Source: JABDMH01 sp965223025
GTDB taxonomy: Bacteria > Bacteroidota > Bacteroidia > Chitinophagales > Saprospiraceae
Reading direction: 5' to 3'
Length of the DNA: 64,000 bases
Assembly: GCA_965223025.1 (NCBI GenBank)
Contig: CBDCVP010000022.1
Location: forward strand, 620,001-684,000
Position 1 is the first letter of the stretch. Each line of letters starts with the position of its first letter. Below the pieces are notes generated by a model. It saw only the letters and a program-made list of their open reading frames with translations, searched no databases and was not told the origin of the DNA. The translations under genes and the position numbers were made by a program. Shown in pieces: positions 26,170 through 35,541 of the stretch.

Positions 26170-26565
26170 ATCTTCCTTGACATGATAGATCGATGATCTC
26201 AGGCTACCAGTATTCTTTAGTTTGCGATGCGATCCTTCCTTGATCTGCTGCCAATTTCCATTTTCATAGGCGGCATTGATGTCACTAGCATGATGATAGG
26301 CTGCGAAGGAAGGTTTGGGAGATGTGTCATCCAATTCAAGCAGTTGTAGGGTCGATGATGCCATCGAATTGAGATAAAAAGCACCGGTAATGATCACGGC
26401 TAAAGAGGCAGCCGTTGCTAACCACCACTTTACTACAGTCAGCTTTACTTTGCCCTTGTCTTGATCTAGCCTGTTCTCGAGTCGATCCCACACTCGCTCG
26501 GAGGGAGAAAGACTTAAATCTTGGCTTTGCCTTCTCATTTGATCATATATCTTTCTCTCGCTCAT
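26161..26565 (-). CDS. Probable anti-sigma factor
   Basis: Single-pass membrane protein of 134 aa. A charged cytoplasmic N-terminus (MSERKIYDQMRRQ, then SLSPSERVWDRLENRLDQ) precedes one membrane helix at about 46-66 (WLATAASLAVIITGAFYL) and a short periplasmic tail. The SPSERVWDRLENRL motif is common in Bacteroidota anti-sigma factors. The gene overlaps the sigma factor stop by 4 nt, the usual arrangement for a cognate pair. It would hold the sigma factor at the membrane until an unknown signal releases it. Confidence 0.75.
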   Translation of the reverse strand: MSERKIYDQMRRQSQDLSLSPSERVWDRLENRLDQDKGKVKLTVVKWWLATAASLAVIITGAFYLNSMASSTLQLLELDDTSPKPSFAAYHHASDINAAYENGNWQQIKEGSHRKLKNTGSLRSSIYHVKEDTL

Positions 26566-27101
26566 CCCGCTGCTGATATTCTATTTTTTTTTAAAATCAT
26601 GGCCAGTTTTCTCTTTGCCTGGATCAATTGGGATTTTGAGGTATTGATGCTGATGCCCAGCATATCTGCTATCTCTCTATGCTTGTAGCCCTCCAGTACA
26701 TAGAGGTTAAACACTGTACGGTAACCAACAGGAAGTTCATCCAGAACATTGAGAATATCTCTTTCAAACAAGGCTTCCTCCACACCTAGACTATGGTCGT
26801 GAAGTAGGTGGGTCACAGAAGCGATGCTCAAGTTGAGATTGTGTTTTTTGCGCAAGAACATCAGTGATTGGTTGATGCTAATGCGCTTCATCCAGCCCTC
26901 AAAACTCCCCCTCCCTGCAAAGCTCTTGAAGTTTGAAAAAATCTTGTAAAAACTTTCCAACAGAACATCTTCGGCATCCTCTGGCTGCTTCACATAGCGT
27001 CGACAGATGGCATACAGTACCGGAGCATAGCGATCGTACAGCAACTTTTGAGCCTTGCGGTCCTGCACTTGACATCCCTTAATGATTTCCTCTTCAGTCA
27101 T
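26562..27101 (-). CDS. ECF-type RNA polymerase sigma factor
   Basis: Sigma-70 family regulator of 179 aa. Region 2 covers about residues 8-75 (LLYDRYAPVLYAICRRYVKQ, PEDAEDVLLESFYKIF), and region 4 covers about 115-165 (LDELPVGYRTVFNLYVLEGY, HREIADMLGISINTSKSQL), the latter a clear helix-turn-helix. The overlap with the downstream anti-sigma gene supports its role in an envelope or stress response. Target genes are not evident in the window. Divergent from valS. Confidence 0.9.
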   Translation of the reverse strand: MTEEEIIKGCQVQDRKAQKLLYDRYAPVLYAICRRYVKQPEDAEDVLLESFYKIFSNFKSFAGRGSFEGWMKRISINQSLMFLRKKHNLNLSIASVTHLLHDHSLGVEEALFERDILNVLDELPVGYRTVFNLYVLEGYKHREIADMLGISINTSKSQLIQAKRKLAMILKKNRISAAG

Positions 27102-27265
27102 TTGTAAACAATCTAACAGATGGCAACACCTGCTGGTTCACGGATCCTTGCAAGTGCAGCGTTTCCCAAATATCTGATACCGCAACTCAAGGTTTTTCAA
27201 CATATCTCTCACATCAAAACAACACACAAATACCCGGATGCAGTATCTGCTAAGAATGGTGTATG

Positions 27266-27273
27266 TATCTTTG
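27266..27273 (+). promoter_or_regulatory. -7 box upstream of valS
   Basis: TATCTTTG matches the Bacteroidota consensus TAnnTTTG exactly and lies 28 nt before the valS ATG. A -33 TTTG at the expected distance is not obvious. Confidence 0.4.
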
Positions 27274-27301
27274 GACTTTTGCTAAAAAAAGCATTTGAAA
27301 G

Positions 27302-29947
27302 ATGGATATCAGCAGCCGATATCAACCTGCAGCCATTGAAGATCGATGGTACAAGCATTGGAAGGAAAAAGGATATTTTAAATCTACTCCTGACGACCGA
27401 CCACCCTATACGATCGTCATTCCACCACCCAATGTCACCGGGATATTGCACATGGGCCATATGCTCAACAACACCATCCAAGATGTGTTGATACGAAAAG
27501 CCCGAATGGATGGAAAAAATGCCTGTTGGGTTCCAGGTACTGATCATGCCTCGATTGCTACTGAAGCCAAGGTAGTCAGATGGTTGAGGTCAGAGAAAGG
27601 TCTGACCAAAGCCCAGGTAGGAAGAGATGCATTCTTGGATTATGCCTGGCAGTGGACCAACAAGTATGGAGGCATCATCCTCAACCAGCTGCAAAAATTG
27701 GGAGCATCCTGTGATTGGGACCGCACGGCGTTTACCATGGACAAAGATCGCTCCGATCAAGTTATTAAAGTTTTTGTCGATCTCTACCGAAAGGGTAAAC
27801 TATACCGGGATTGGCGCATGGTCAACTGGGATCCTCAGGCTCGCACCGTGCTTAGTAGCGAGGAGGTACTCTACACCGAAGAGCAGACCAATCTGTATCA
27901 CGTGAAGTATGCCATCGCCGGTAGCGAGGGGCAGCACATCGTGATCGCCACCACTAGACCAGAGACAATACTCGGCGACAGTGCCATTGCCGTACATCCG
28001 GGTGATGAGCGCTATCGGCATTTGCACGGAGCCAAGGCCATAGTACCTTTGGTCAATCGCGAAGTACCCATCATTGCTGATGAGTATGTCGATCAGGCTT
28101 TTGGCACAGGTGCCCTCAAGATCACACCAGCGCACGACATCAATGATTACGAGATAGGTAAGAAACATAATTTAGAAATCATCGACGTATTGACGGACGA
28201 CGGACATATGAGTGAAGCTGCTCAATTTTTTGTTGGAGATGACCTCATGACGGCACGTAAGAAGGTAATAGCTCATCTGAAATCGCATGATCAGCTGGAC
28301 AAGCTTGAACCCTACCTCCACAATGTGGGCCGGTCAGAACGGACCGATGCCATTGTCGAACCCAGGCTTTCCTTGCAATGGTATGTAGACATGAAATCAC
28401 TGTGTGCTCCCGCGATGGAGGCAGTCATGGATGACGAAGTCTCCTTTTTTCCAAAAAACCAAAAAAACACCTACCGACACTGGATGGAAAACATCCGTGA
28501 TTGGTGCATAAGCCGTCAGCTATGGTGGGGCCATCGAATTCCCGCATATTATTATGGAGACCAGGTCTTTGTGGCACAAACAGCCGACGAGGCCTTGGCG
28601 CAAGCTCAGAAAGAAACGGGCAAGTCATTGGTCATTAGTGATTTGCAGCAAGATGAAGATGTACTCGACACCTGGTTTAGTTCTTGGCTATGGCCTTTCA
28701 GTGTATTCAATGGTCTTGAATCTAATGAAGATGTCGACTACTACTACCCTACCACGGTGTTGGTGACGGGCTGGGACATCATCTTTTTATGGGTGGCCAG
28801 GATGATCATGAGTGGATACGAATGGAAGGGGCAAAGACCCTTTAAAGAAGTTTATTTTACCGGCATGGTGCGCGATCAGCAGCGGCGAAAGATGAGTAAA
28901 TCGCTGGGCAATTCTCCCGATGCATTGGAGCTGATCGAAAAATTTGGTGCAGATGGCGTCCGTTTCGGCATTCTTTCTAGTTCACCAGCCGGTGGAGATT
29001 TACTTTTTGACGAAAAGCTCTGTGAACAAGGTCGTAATTTTTGCAATAAGATTTGGAACGCCATGCGATTGGTAAAGGGTTGGTCCAAAGACATCACCGG
29101 GGAAGGTTCGTCGCCTGCAGATCAGGCTGCCATCGAATGGATGGAGACCAAAATGCTGGCCATTTTATCAGACATCGAATCGGACCTAGGCACCTACCGG
29201 CTCTCAGATGTGCAGATGAAGCTGTATACTTTCGTTTGGTCGGACTTCTGCAGTTGGTACTTAGAGATGATTAAACCCAGCAAAGGAGAACCCATCTCAG
29301 CCTCCACTTATGCAAAAACAGTGGAGATCTTTAGTAAGCTCATGCAAATGCTTCATCCCTTTATGCCTTTCATCACAGAGGAGGTATGGCATTTGCTGAA
29401 AGATCGCGATGGTGATGACTGTATGATGTCACGGTATCCTGCATCTGGCACAGCTAATCAGTCCACCATCGAACGCATCGAGTATCTGAAGGAAATTGTA
29501 GCCAAGGTCCGCGACCTTCGAGCCAAGAACGGACTAAAGGCCCGCGAAGCACTGGATCTACAGATCTTAGTTTCAGAAAAGAAGGAAAAACTGATGCAGA
29601 TACCGGGATGGAGGTCATTATTGCTGGATATGGCTTATTTGGCAGATATTAAACTCGTGACAAAGGCACCAAGAGAAGGTAATATTTTGTCATTCGTCGT
29701 CGGTACCGACAAGTTTTATCTCGAAGTAGAAGGGGAAGTCGATCTGGAAGAGGAGCGCCAGAAGGTATCGGCTGATCTCAAGTATCAGCAGGGTTTTGTG
29801 ATGTCGATTCGAAAGAAATTGCAAAACGAACGCTTTGTGAACAATGCACCTCCTGCAGTCGTACAAAAAGAGCGTCAGAAGCTGTCCGATGGAGAAAAAC
29901 GCATAGCCATGCTAGAGGAGAGCTTGGCAAGATTGGGTGCCATGTAA
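27302..29947 (+). CDS. valS: Valine-tRNA ligase
   Basis: Charges tRNA-Val with valine. Class I signature HMGHM (the HIGH motif) occurs in PPPNVTGILHMGHMLNN near residues 43-59, and the second ATP loop RKMSKSLGNS lies near 530. The editing domain (about 180-340) contains ATTRPETILGDSAIAVHP. The anticodon domain and a C-terminal Glu/Lys-rich coiled-coil arm (about 815-881, EERQKVSADLKYQQGFV), characteristic of ValRS, complete the protein. 881 aa is the normal length. The start gives the usual N-terminal motif YQPAAIEDRWYKHWKEKGYF. Confidence 0.97.
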   Translation: MDISSRYQPAAIEDRWYKHWKEKGYFKSTPDDRPPYTIVIPPPNVTGILHMGHMLNNTIQDVLIRKARMDGKNACWVPGTDHASIATEAKVVRWLRSEKGLTKAQVGRDAFLDYAWQWTNKYGGIILNQLQKLGASCDWDRTAFTMDKDRSDQVIKVFVDLYRKGKLYRDWRMVNWDPQARTVLSSEEVLYTEEQTNLYHVKYAIAGSEGQHIVIATTRPETILGDSAIAVHPGDERYRHLHGAKAIVPLVNREVPIIADEYVDQAFGTGALKITPAHDINDYEIGKKHNLEIIDVLTDDGHMSEAAQFFVGDDLMTARKKVIAHLKSHDQLDKLEPYLHNVGRSERTDAIVEPRLSLQWYVDMKSLCAPAMEAVMDDEVSFFPKNQKNTYRHWMENIRDWCISRQLWWGHRIPAYYYGDQVFVAQTADEALAQAQKETGKSLVISDLQQDEDVLDTWFSSWLWPFSVFNGLESNEDVDYYYPTTVLVTGWDIIFLWVARMIMSGYEWKGQRPFKEVYFTGMVRDQQRRKMSKSLGNSPDALELIEKFGADGVRFGILSSSPAGGDLLFDEKLCEQGRNFCNKIWNAMRLVKGWSKDITGEGSSPADQAAIEWMETKMLAILSDIESDLGTYRLSDVQMKLYTFVWSDFCSWYLEMIKPSKGEPISASTYAKTVEIFSKLMQMLHPFMPFITEEVWHLLKDRDGDDCMMSRYPASGTANQSTIERIEYLKEIVAKVRDLRAKNGLKAREALDLQILVSEKKEKLMQIPGWRSLLLDMAYLADIKLVTKAPREGNILSFVVGTDKFYLEVEGEVDLEEERQKVSADLKYQQGFVMSIRKKLQNERFVNNAPPAVVQKERQKLSDGEKRIAMLEESLARLGAM

Positions 29948-30087
29948 AGTAGCTGCCCTTCTACACATGCCGGATTTGTCCATGTTGGTGTTTTACACGC
30001 AAATATGCTGGGGCGCAAAGAACCATGGCGAATAACCGGGTTGGTAACCGGAGACCTTTCCCTGCTAAGATCTCATTAATGGCTGAT

Positions 30088-30123
30088 AAAAAAAGGTGCC
30101 AGAACAACTTGTCCTGACACCTT
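30088..30123 (-). terminator. Intrinsic terminator of the T9SS cargo gene
   Basis: On the minus strand AAGGTGTCAGGACAA (from 30123 down) pairs with TTGTTCTGGCACCTT through 15 positions, two of them G-T wobbles, around a one-base centre, and is followed by a run of seven T (30094-30088). It lies 28 bp past the stop of the gene at 30151-32124. Confidence 0.8.
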
Positions 30124-30150
30124 AAGAGGTTTGGTCTATGACTTATGAAA

Positions 30151-32124
30151 TCAGTGTGTCAAAAGTATGTGCTCGGTCTTAGTACCTTCCTTGGTAGACA
30201 CTCTGATGATATAGTTACCACTGGGATACTTAGATAGATTGTAGTTCAGCCGTTGTGATTGTATGCGCTGCTTGGTATCCGCCATCAGGATTTTTCCCTG
30301 AGCATCGGCCATAAAAATGGTGGCATCCTGAGGATTCTCAAAGTCGATATCCACATTGAGGATATCGCGTACCGGATTTGGAAAAATCTTCACACTTTGC
30401 TCGGGTAGTGGGTTTTCATCCACCGCCGTAGACACGATCTCTAACTCAAGGCCAATGGCTGCATTCCAGGGTATGCCATTATTGGTAAACAATCGAAAAT
30501 TGCCCAACTCCTCGAAATAGGCCAAAGAGCTGATTTTAAATACTGGGTAATCCTGATCAACCACATGAAAAATCTCATTGGCAGGACCTGTGTATTGAAT
30601 GGCCACAAAGTATTCTTTGCCGGGTTCGAGCACTACTGGATTCTCGTTTTCTATAAAATCCAGCACATTTTCCACAAAGAATGGACCTCCCTCAGCATCA
30701 TCTTGTGCCTTGAATTGATAGGTGCTGATCCCGATGATCATTGCATCTTGGATCATTTGGTCGATGGAGGTGATGCCATTTAGTGCAAAATTGAGGTTCA
30801 TCAAAGTATCTCCCTGGAGAATGGTCGTATCGGCTAACTCAAATACGTAGGCGATCACGCTCTTCCCATTCAGGTCACCATCGTTGATGAAAGCATTAAA
30901 GGAAATCCGAGCGATCTGTAAATCTTCCGTCAGCGATTCAGGCATCCTAAAGACATTGCCCCAAGCAAAGGTGTTGGGATCGCCTACTGCACCACCATTA
31001 AAGCCGCCCAATGACTGCCCTGTCGGTATCTTGTTGTAGGTAAAATCCGATACGAGAAAAGCACGAGCTTCTACATTATCATCTGGTTTGACGACCTCCC
31101 CTACCGTATCTCCTTTGACCGCGATATTGTACGCGGTCACATAACTTTCCTGCGATCCATTCCTTGGAATGGCATTGGGAACCCAATTGTTAAAATCATA
31201 AATCATGGTATCACCTTGAGGTATACCATCGATGTATCCGGTATCGCTAAAAATGACGTTGAGATCATTGTCGAGAATCCGTGCCCACACCATGACTGTA
31301 TCTGTTACATCTTCCGAACCATGGTTGGCAAATTCAATCTCTAGATCCACAGTATCCTGATCGATCAATATATCGGGAGTCTCAAAATAGGTCACATTAT
31401 TAAACGTGGTCACCGCCAGATCTGGTCCACGATCACCAAAAAACTGCACATCGTCAATGATCCAGAAATAGTACTCACCATCCCAGATAAATTTGACCCT
31501 TACATCAGACTGACCGGCCGCAATAGCACTGATGTCCATAGCTACAATATCTACTGGGTCAGCATCGTCGTTGGAATTGACATCTTCGTTGATCACGAAA
31601 GAAGTCCAGGTCATACCCCCATCACCACTGACTTCAAATGAGCTAGCCGGTGTACTGATGTCCAGGGTGTTGGGATCGGGATCACCGTCGTCCTTAGCAA
31701 AGTATCGATAGTATTGATAGAAAGACAGCAAGACGGATCCTTCATCACTAAAATCAAGAGCTGGAGACGTGATCTCGCCTCTTTGAGGAGATGGAGCCGC
31801 TCCAGTACCTATCGCAACTTCAGCCTGGTCGCCACCATTATCCAAACCGTCGGAATCAAAAAAGATCGCACCACCCTCAGATATTGATCCGATGGGAGTA
31901 GCGCCACTATTCCAGGCGCCGGAGCCGGGATTACCTTCAGGTGCCCACACCCAGAGTGCATTGGCAGCGCTGTCTGGATTACTCGAAGATATGCCCTCTG
32001 CCGTCCAACCTTCCAATCCCTCATCAAAAGAGAAACTGTAGATCGGCATTTGTGCAGTCAGGAATGTGCCCACTCCCAAAATAAACAGAGCCGTTGCCAG
32101 GGTTTTAATCAAAGAATGATACAT
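30151..32124 (-). CDS. Secreted protein with T9SS type A sorting domain
   Basis: Secreted or surface protein of 657 aa, exported by Sec and then the type IX system. The signal peptide MYHSLIKTLATALFILGVGTFLTAQ ends near residue 25 (quoted only to show the hydrophobic core TLATALFILGVGTF). A jelly-roll-like N-terminal region (about 30-230; FDEGLEGWTAEGISSSNPDS, ALDFSDEGSVLLSFYQYYRY, IIDDVQFFGDRGPDL) resembles MAM/adhesion-type domains. The middle part has Ig-like strands. The C-terminal 75 residues (VKIFPNPVRDILNVDI ... YPSGNYIIRVSTKEGTKTEH) form the sorting domain that is removed on export. Ligand or enzymatic activity is unknown. Confidence 0.85.
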   Translation of the reverse strand: MYHSLIKTLATALFILGVGTFLTAQMPIYSFSFDEGLEGWTAEGISSSNPDSAANALWVWAPEGNPGSGAWNSGATPIGSISEGGAIFFDSDGLDNGGDQAEVAIGTGAAPSPQRGEITSPALDFSDEGSVLLSFYQYYRYFAKDDGDPDPNTLDISTPASSFEVSGDGGMTWTSFVINEDVNSNDDADPVDIVAMDISAIAAGQSDVRVKFIWDGEYYFWIIDDVQFFGDRGPDLAVTTFNNVTYFETPDILIDQDTVDLEIEFANHGSEDVTDTVMVWARILDNDLNVIFSDTGYIDGIPQGDTMIYDFNNWVPNAIPRNGSQESYVTAYNIAVKGDTVGEVVKPDDNVEARAFLVSDFTYNKIPTGQSLGGFNGGAVGDPNTFAWGNVFRMPESLTEDLQIARISFNAFINDGDLNGKSVIAYVFELADTTILQGDTLMNLNFALNGITSIDQMIQDAMIIGISTYQFKAQDDAEGGPFFVENVLDFIENENPVVLEPGKEYFVAIQYTGPANEIFHVVDQDYPVFKISSLAYFEELGNFRLFTNNGIPWNAAIGLELEIVSTAVDENPLPEQSVKIFPNPVRDILNVDIDFENPQDATIFMADAQGKILMADTKQRIQSQRLNYNLSKYPSGNYIIRVSTKEGTKTEHILLTH

Positions 32125-32389
32125 GCTACTTTAGATTAGTTCAATAATTGAAATAAGGTTTTTAACGAATTTGTGGCAAATAGCGTTGCGTGTGTCGCCC
32201 AGATAAGTTGTCAAAGATAACATAAAATAAACGCATATCATCCGTTTTTGACCAATGGTGTCCTAGGGAAAAAGTGGGGATTTGCACTGGCAAAAGGCCC
32301 GTCACACCCGGAGTGGCTGGCATCCTCTACATGGTCACAGATCCTATCCATCAAATCACAAGGAGTTGGTAAGAGTGGGTAGCTGTTGG

Positions 32390-33361
32390 TCATTCTCCCA
32401 GTAACATCTCCCTCGTGATCGGAGTCACTCCCGGATACTGGCAAGTCAGGGTACCTGCTAAGCCTGACCAGTAGGCAATTTTCTGGATGGATTGACCTGT
32501 GAGGTAGGCCAATGCCGCCATGCTGATGACGGTATCTCCTGCACCACAAACGTCGACAATTGACCGCTTTGATACCGGTAATAAATGATCTTCTGAGGGA
32601 CTATTAATGTAGATACCACGATCAGATAAGGTAATCAACACGATCTGACAGCCGATCGTGTCGCGGAGGAATTTGGCTGCCCTGCGCAGATCGGTTTTGA
32701 TGGGTTTGACATCAAAGGGTACACTCGCCCTAAGCTCTAAGAGATTGGGCTTAAAGATATCGACATTCTTGTAGGTCAGGAAATTATCAAATTTGGGATC
32801 GACACAAATCTTAACTTGTTTTCGTCTGAACAGATCTGTGAGAGAAGAGATAACCTCCCCACTGAGCATGCCTTTATTGTAGTCCTGGAAGATCACCAGG
32901 TTAATATCTTCTCTCCCCACGAGCTCCTCCACATCATCGAGCAAGCCGGTGAGTTCCAGGCTCGTCAATGGTTTCTTGACCTCCCTGTCTACTCGCAGTA
33001 GATGCTGGTCTCCTGCCATCACTCTGGTTTTAGTGGTTGTGATGCGATCGCGATCACGAATCACACAGGAGGCATCGATAGCATGCCTTTGCAGCAATCC
33101 GCAAAGGGTAGACCCCGCTTCATCATCACCGACCACGGCTGCCAAAAAAACCTTCGCCTGTAAGCTCTGCAGGTTTAAAGCCACATTAGCGGCACCGCCT
33201 AAACTCCGACGAGTCTCAGAGTAGTCCAAGACCGGTACGGGTGCTTCTGGTGAAATGCGATTGACGTCCCCGGAGAGGTATTTGTCGAGCATCACATCAC
33301 CGATCACTAGCACTTTCTTGCCCACAAAGTCTTCCAACATTTGAGATATTGCCTTGCTCAT
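32390..33361 (-). CDS. rfaE1: D-glycero-beta-D-manno-heptose-7-phosphate kinase (PfkB family)
   Basis: Phosphorylates heptose 7-phosphate at C1 in the ADP-heptose pathway for the lipopolysaccharide core. 323 aa. Motifs: VLVIGDVMLDKYLSGDVNRI (N-terminal, sugar side), SLGGAANVALNLQSL (PfkB signature 1), IFQDYNKGMLS, VCVDPK-like ICVDPKFDNF, and the anion-hole/catalytic loop DVCGAGDTVIS (Asp of GAGD). It corresponds to the kinase half of HldE; the nucleotidyltransferase half is absent, so it is a stand-alone RfaE1-type protein. It is the last gene of the barrel-waaA-rfaE1 operon, 7 nt after waaA. Confidence 0.88.
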   Translation of the reverse strand: MSKAISQMLEDFVGKKVLVIGDVMLDKYLSGDVNRISPEAPVPVLDYSETRRSLGGAANVALNLQSLQAKVFLAAVVGDDEAGSTLCGLLQRHAIDASCVIRDRDRITTTKTRVMAGDQHLLRVDREVKKPLTSLELTGLLDDVEELVGREDINLVIFQDYNKGMLSGEVISSLTDLFRRKQVKICVDPKFDNFLTYKNVDIFKPNLLELRASVPFDVKPIKTDLRRAAKFLRDTIGCQIVLITLSDRGIYINSPSEDHLLPVSKRSIVDVCGAGDTVISMAALAYLTGQSIQKIAYWSGLAGTLTCQYPGVTPITREMLLGE

Positions 33362-33368
33362 ACACCGA

Positions 33369-34607
33369 TCATATCAAATTCTGGTGCACAAGGTAGTGCA
33401 GAATTTTCGATGAAGCCCCCCGGTTGCTATTTAAGTATGCGGCAATTACTTTTTGGGATTGCTTGTATTGTTCGGGAACCATCACTTTTGCGATGGACCT
33501 TTGAAATTCCTGAGCTGACCGGATGCTGAATCCTCCTTCTAGCTCCACCAGGTCGCGTGCTTCTCGAAACGATTGATAGTTTGGACCGAAGATCACTGGA
33601 AGTCCTGCTGCTACTGGCTCCAGAATACTGTGAATTCCACGGCCAAATCCGCCACCCACGTATGCCAGGTCCCCATAGTGATATAGATGTGCCAAGTCAC
33701 CAATGGTGTCCACTGAGATTACTGGAGCTCTGAGACTGATACCACGATCCATACGGGATAAGCGTATGGGAGGATGATCAAAATACCCATCGATACGATG
33801 TAGGGCTGCACTATCCACCTCATGTGAAGCCAAGATGAATCCATACTTACCATTTAGGTGCTCTCGTATGAATGGAGCTACTACCTCCATATCGGCTGGC
33901 CAGACACTCCCGAAAATTAAGATGGTTCGGCCTCGGAGTAGATCACCCAATAGTGGATATGAGCGCCGTGATTCGCTCAATGTGATTACCCTGTCGATCC
34001 GCGTGTCACCTACCGCAGTGACCTGACGCAGACCACGAGCCTCCAGGAGTTTTTGCGTCGGTGTGTCTTGAGTAAAGACATGTCTGGCTGTTGAGAAAAG
34101 CTCAAAGAGCTCTTTAGCGATGTCCTTTAGTAAAAAATGACCTGGCCTGAGTATCAGGGAAATATAGATGAATGGCAGCTGCTTTTGATTGAGCACCCGC
34201 AGATGATTAAACCAAAAATCATACTTCACCATGATGAGGAGCCGAGGTTGCATCCTGGAGATGAAGTCGCTGGCTTTACCCGGTGTATCCAATGGGAGGT
34301 AGCAAATCAGATCGGCAAACTCATAGTCTTTGCGAATCTGATATCCACTCGGAGAATAAAACGTCAACACCACCTGCTGCTGAGAGTTGTGCTTTTTTAT
34401 CAGCTCGATCAATGGCCTCCCCTGCTCAAACTCTCCCAGTGATGCACAATGTACCCAAATGGGATCTCTGTAGTCAAACTTGGTAACCAGGTCTGTCTGC
34501 TTCCTCCTACCGCTCACCCATGCCCTTGCCTTGGCCGAAAATGGCTGGGCCACCAAAATAGCCAAGTAGTAACATCGAATGCCAAATGTATACAGATAGC
34601 GTACCAT
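33369..34607 (-). CDS. waaA: 3-deoxy-D-manno-octulosonic acid (Kdo) transferase
   Basis: Adds Kdo to lipid A on the inner membrane. 412 aa. The N-terminal membrane anchor (YLYTFGIRCYYLAILVAQPF) is followed by IWVHCASLGEFEQGRPLIEL, the family motif with the catalytic Glu (EFEQG). ITFYSPSGYQIRKDYEFAD-like VLTFYSPSGYQ and YDFWFNHL follow. The donor half includes SHEVDSAALHRIDG and GGGFGRGIHSILEPVAAGLP (CMP-Kdo site). It starts 1 nt after the barrel gene and is followed by rfaE1, so lipid A core genes are co-transcribed. Confidence 0.93.
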   Translation of the reverse strand: MVRYLYTFGIRCYYLAILVAQPFSAKARAWVSGRRKQTDLVTKFDYRDPIWVHCASLGEFEQGRPLIELIKKHNSQQQVVLTFYSPSGYQIRKDYEFADLICYLPLDTPGKASDFISRMQPRLLIMVKYDFWFNHLRVLNQKQLPFIYISLILRPGHFLLKDIAKELFELFSTARHVFTQDTPTQKLLEARGLRQVTAVGDTRIDRVITLSESRRSYPLLGDLLRGRTILIFGSVWPADMEVVAPFIREHLNGKYGFILASHEVDSAALHRIDGYFDHPPIRLSRMDRGISLRAPVISVDTIGDLAHLYHYGDLAYVGGGFGRGIHSILEPVAAGLPVIFGPNYQSFREARDLVELEGGFSIRSAQEFQRSIAKVMVPEQYKQSQKVIAAYLNSNRGASSKILHYLVHQNLI

Positions 34608-34608
34608 C

Positions 34609-35358
34609 CTAATAAAATCTCCTTTCTCGACGAAGACTGATGGGGAAAATCCAACCCACCTGCAAGGTAGTCAGCACATCAAACCTTCGAGCTGTATCTT
34701 CGAGCATCTGATCGTAATTATACCCTCGTACATTAGTGGTCAACCCCTGAGTAAGTTGGATTCCGCCATAGAAATTGACCATCCTATTGTCGCTCAGATG
34801 CACGTAGCCGATAAACTCATTGATACTGATGCCCATAGACCACCGATCATAGCCTCGATGATAGGGTGATTGCAACTGGATGACACTGTCAAAATCATCT
34901 ACAAATCTTATGTGATGACTCAGCACGCCTACACCAGCAGTCAGAAGTAGGCCCGATTTCTTCTGGAGGTTCTTTGCCGCAAAAAGATAACCTGCGTCCA
35001 GATGGACCTGAAATCCTCGCTCTCTCAGAAAGACACTGGCAAACCGCATATCGCTTCCAATAATACCACCTTCTGCGGTGAGCAAAGATGAGAGTACATT
35101 TTCCTTTACATCGTTGCCGAAGATGAAGTTGAGACCTGCACCAAAGAATAGATTGCGCTTAGACAGTATAGAAACACCAGCACCGAGATCAAAGTGAAGA
35201 CCAAATCGATCTTTTAAGTCGGCGCCCGGCAGACCGGCACCATAGTGAATATGGGGCATGATCACAGCATATCCTGAGCTATCAAGCTCCAGGTCCTGGC
35301 CATAATTGAGACCTGCGCAAAGGATAAACAGACTGCATGAAATCCAAAGTGACTTCAT
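34609..35358 (-). CDS. Outer-membrane beta-barrel protein of unknown function
   Basis: 249 aa when started at the ATG at 35358 (MKSLWISCSLFILCAGLNYG, a good signal peptide ending near residue 20); a longer frame to 35415 lacks a signal-like start. The mature part has many alternating strands with Gly and aromatic residues (FGLHFDLGAGVSIL, LFFGAGLNFIFGND, LLLTAGVGVLSHHI, MGISINEFIGYVHL, LQVGWIFPISLRR), as in porin-like or PorT-type barrels. It is the first gene of an operon with waaA and rfaE1, so it is probably an envelope protein connected with LPS. The exact role is unknown. Confidence 0.75.
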   Translation of the reverse strand: MKSLWISCSLFILCAGLNYGQDLELDSSGYAVIMPHIHYGAGLPGADLKDRFGLHFDLGAGVSILSKRNLFFGAGLNFIFGNDVKENVLSSLLTAEGGIIGSDMRFASVFLRERGFQVHLDAGYLFAAKNLQKKSGLLLTAGVGVLSHHIRFVDDFDSVIQLQSPYHRGYDRWSMGISINEFIGYVHLSDNRMVNFYGGIQLTQGLTTNVRGYNYDQMLEDTARRFDVLTTLQVGWIFPISLRRERRFY

Positions 35359-35363
35359 CTGGC

Positions 35364-35371
35364 CAAAGGTA
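35364..35371 (-). promoter_or_regulatory. -7 box for the barrel-waaA-rfaE1 operon
   Basis: On the minus strand TACCTTTG (complement of 35364-35371) followed by GCC matches TAnnTTTG exactly. Only 5 nt separate it from the ATG at 35358, so transcription would begin at or next to the start codon: a leaderless mRNA. Confidence 0.45.
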
Positions 35372-35509
35372 GTGCAATCGCCACGATTTTCTCTGCAACT
35401 CCAGGGCATTGACAAAGTTGCACTTCACATCGTAGCGACAATCCTCTGAACGTCTGCAAGTTTTGCATATGGCCCTGCATCTCCCCAGCATTTGGTAATT
35501 GACATTTAT

Positions 35510-35517
35510 TACCTTTG
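35510..35517 (+). promoter_or_regulatory. -7 box for the SDR-rmlB-SLBB operon
   Basis: TACCTTTG followed by CC matches TAnnTTTG. A TTTG at 35491-35494 lies 15 nt upstream, somewhat closer than the usual 19-21 nt spacing. The ATG is 25 nt downstream at 35542. Confidence 0.5.
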
Positions 35518-35541
35518 CCTGCCACAAACTATGGCTTCATC

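Noticed and set aside
27120..27491. Frame across the sigma factor-valS spacer
   Set aside because: It overlaps the start of valS in another frame and has no family signal.
32238..32549. 103-codon minus-strand frame downstream of rfaE1
   Set aside because: Most of it overlaps the rfaE1 3' end in another frame, and its composition is not protein-like.
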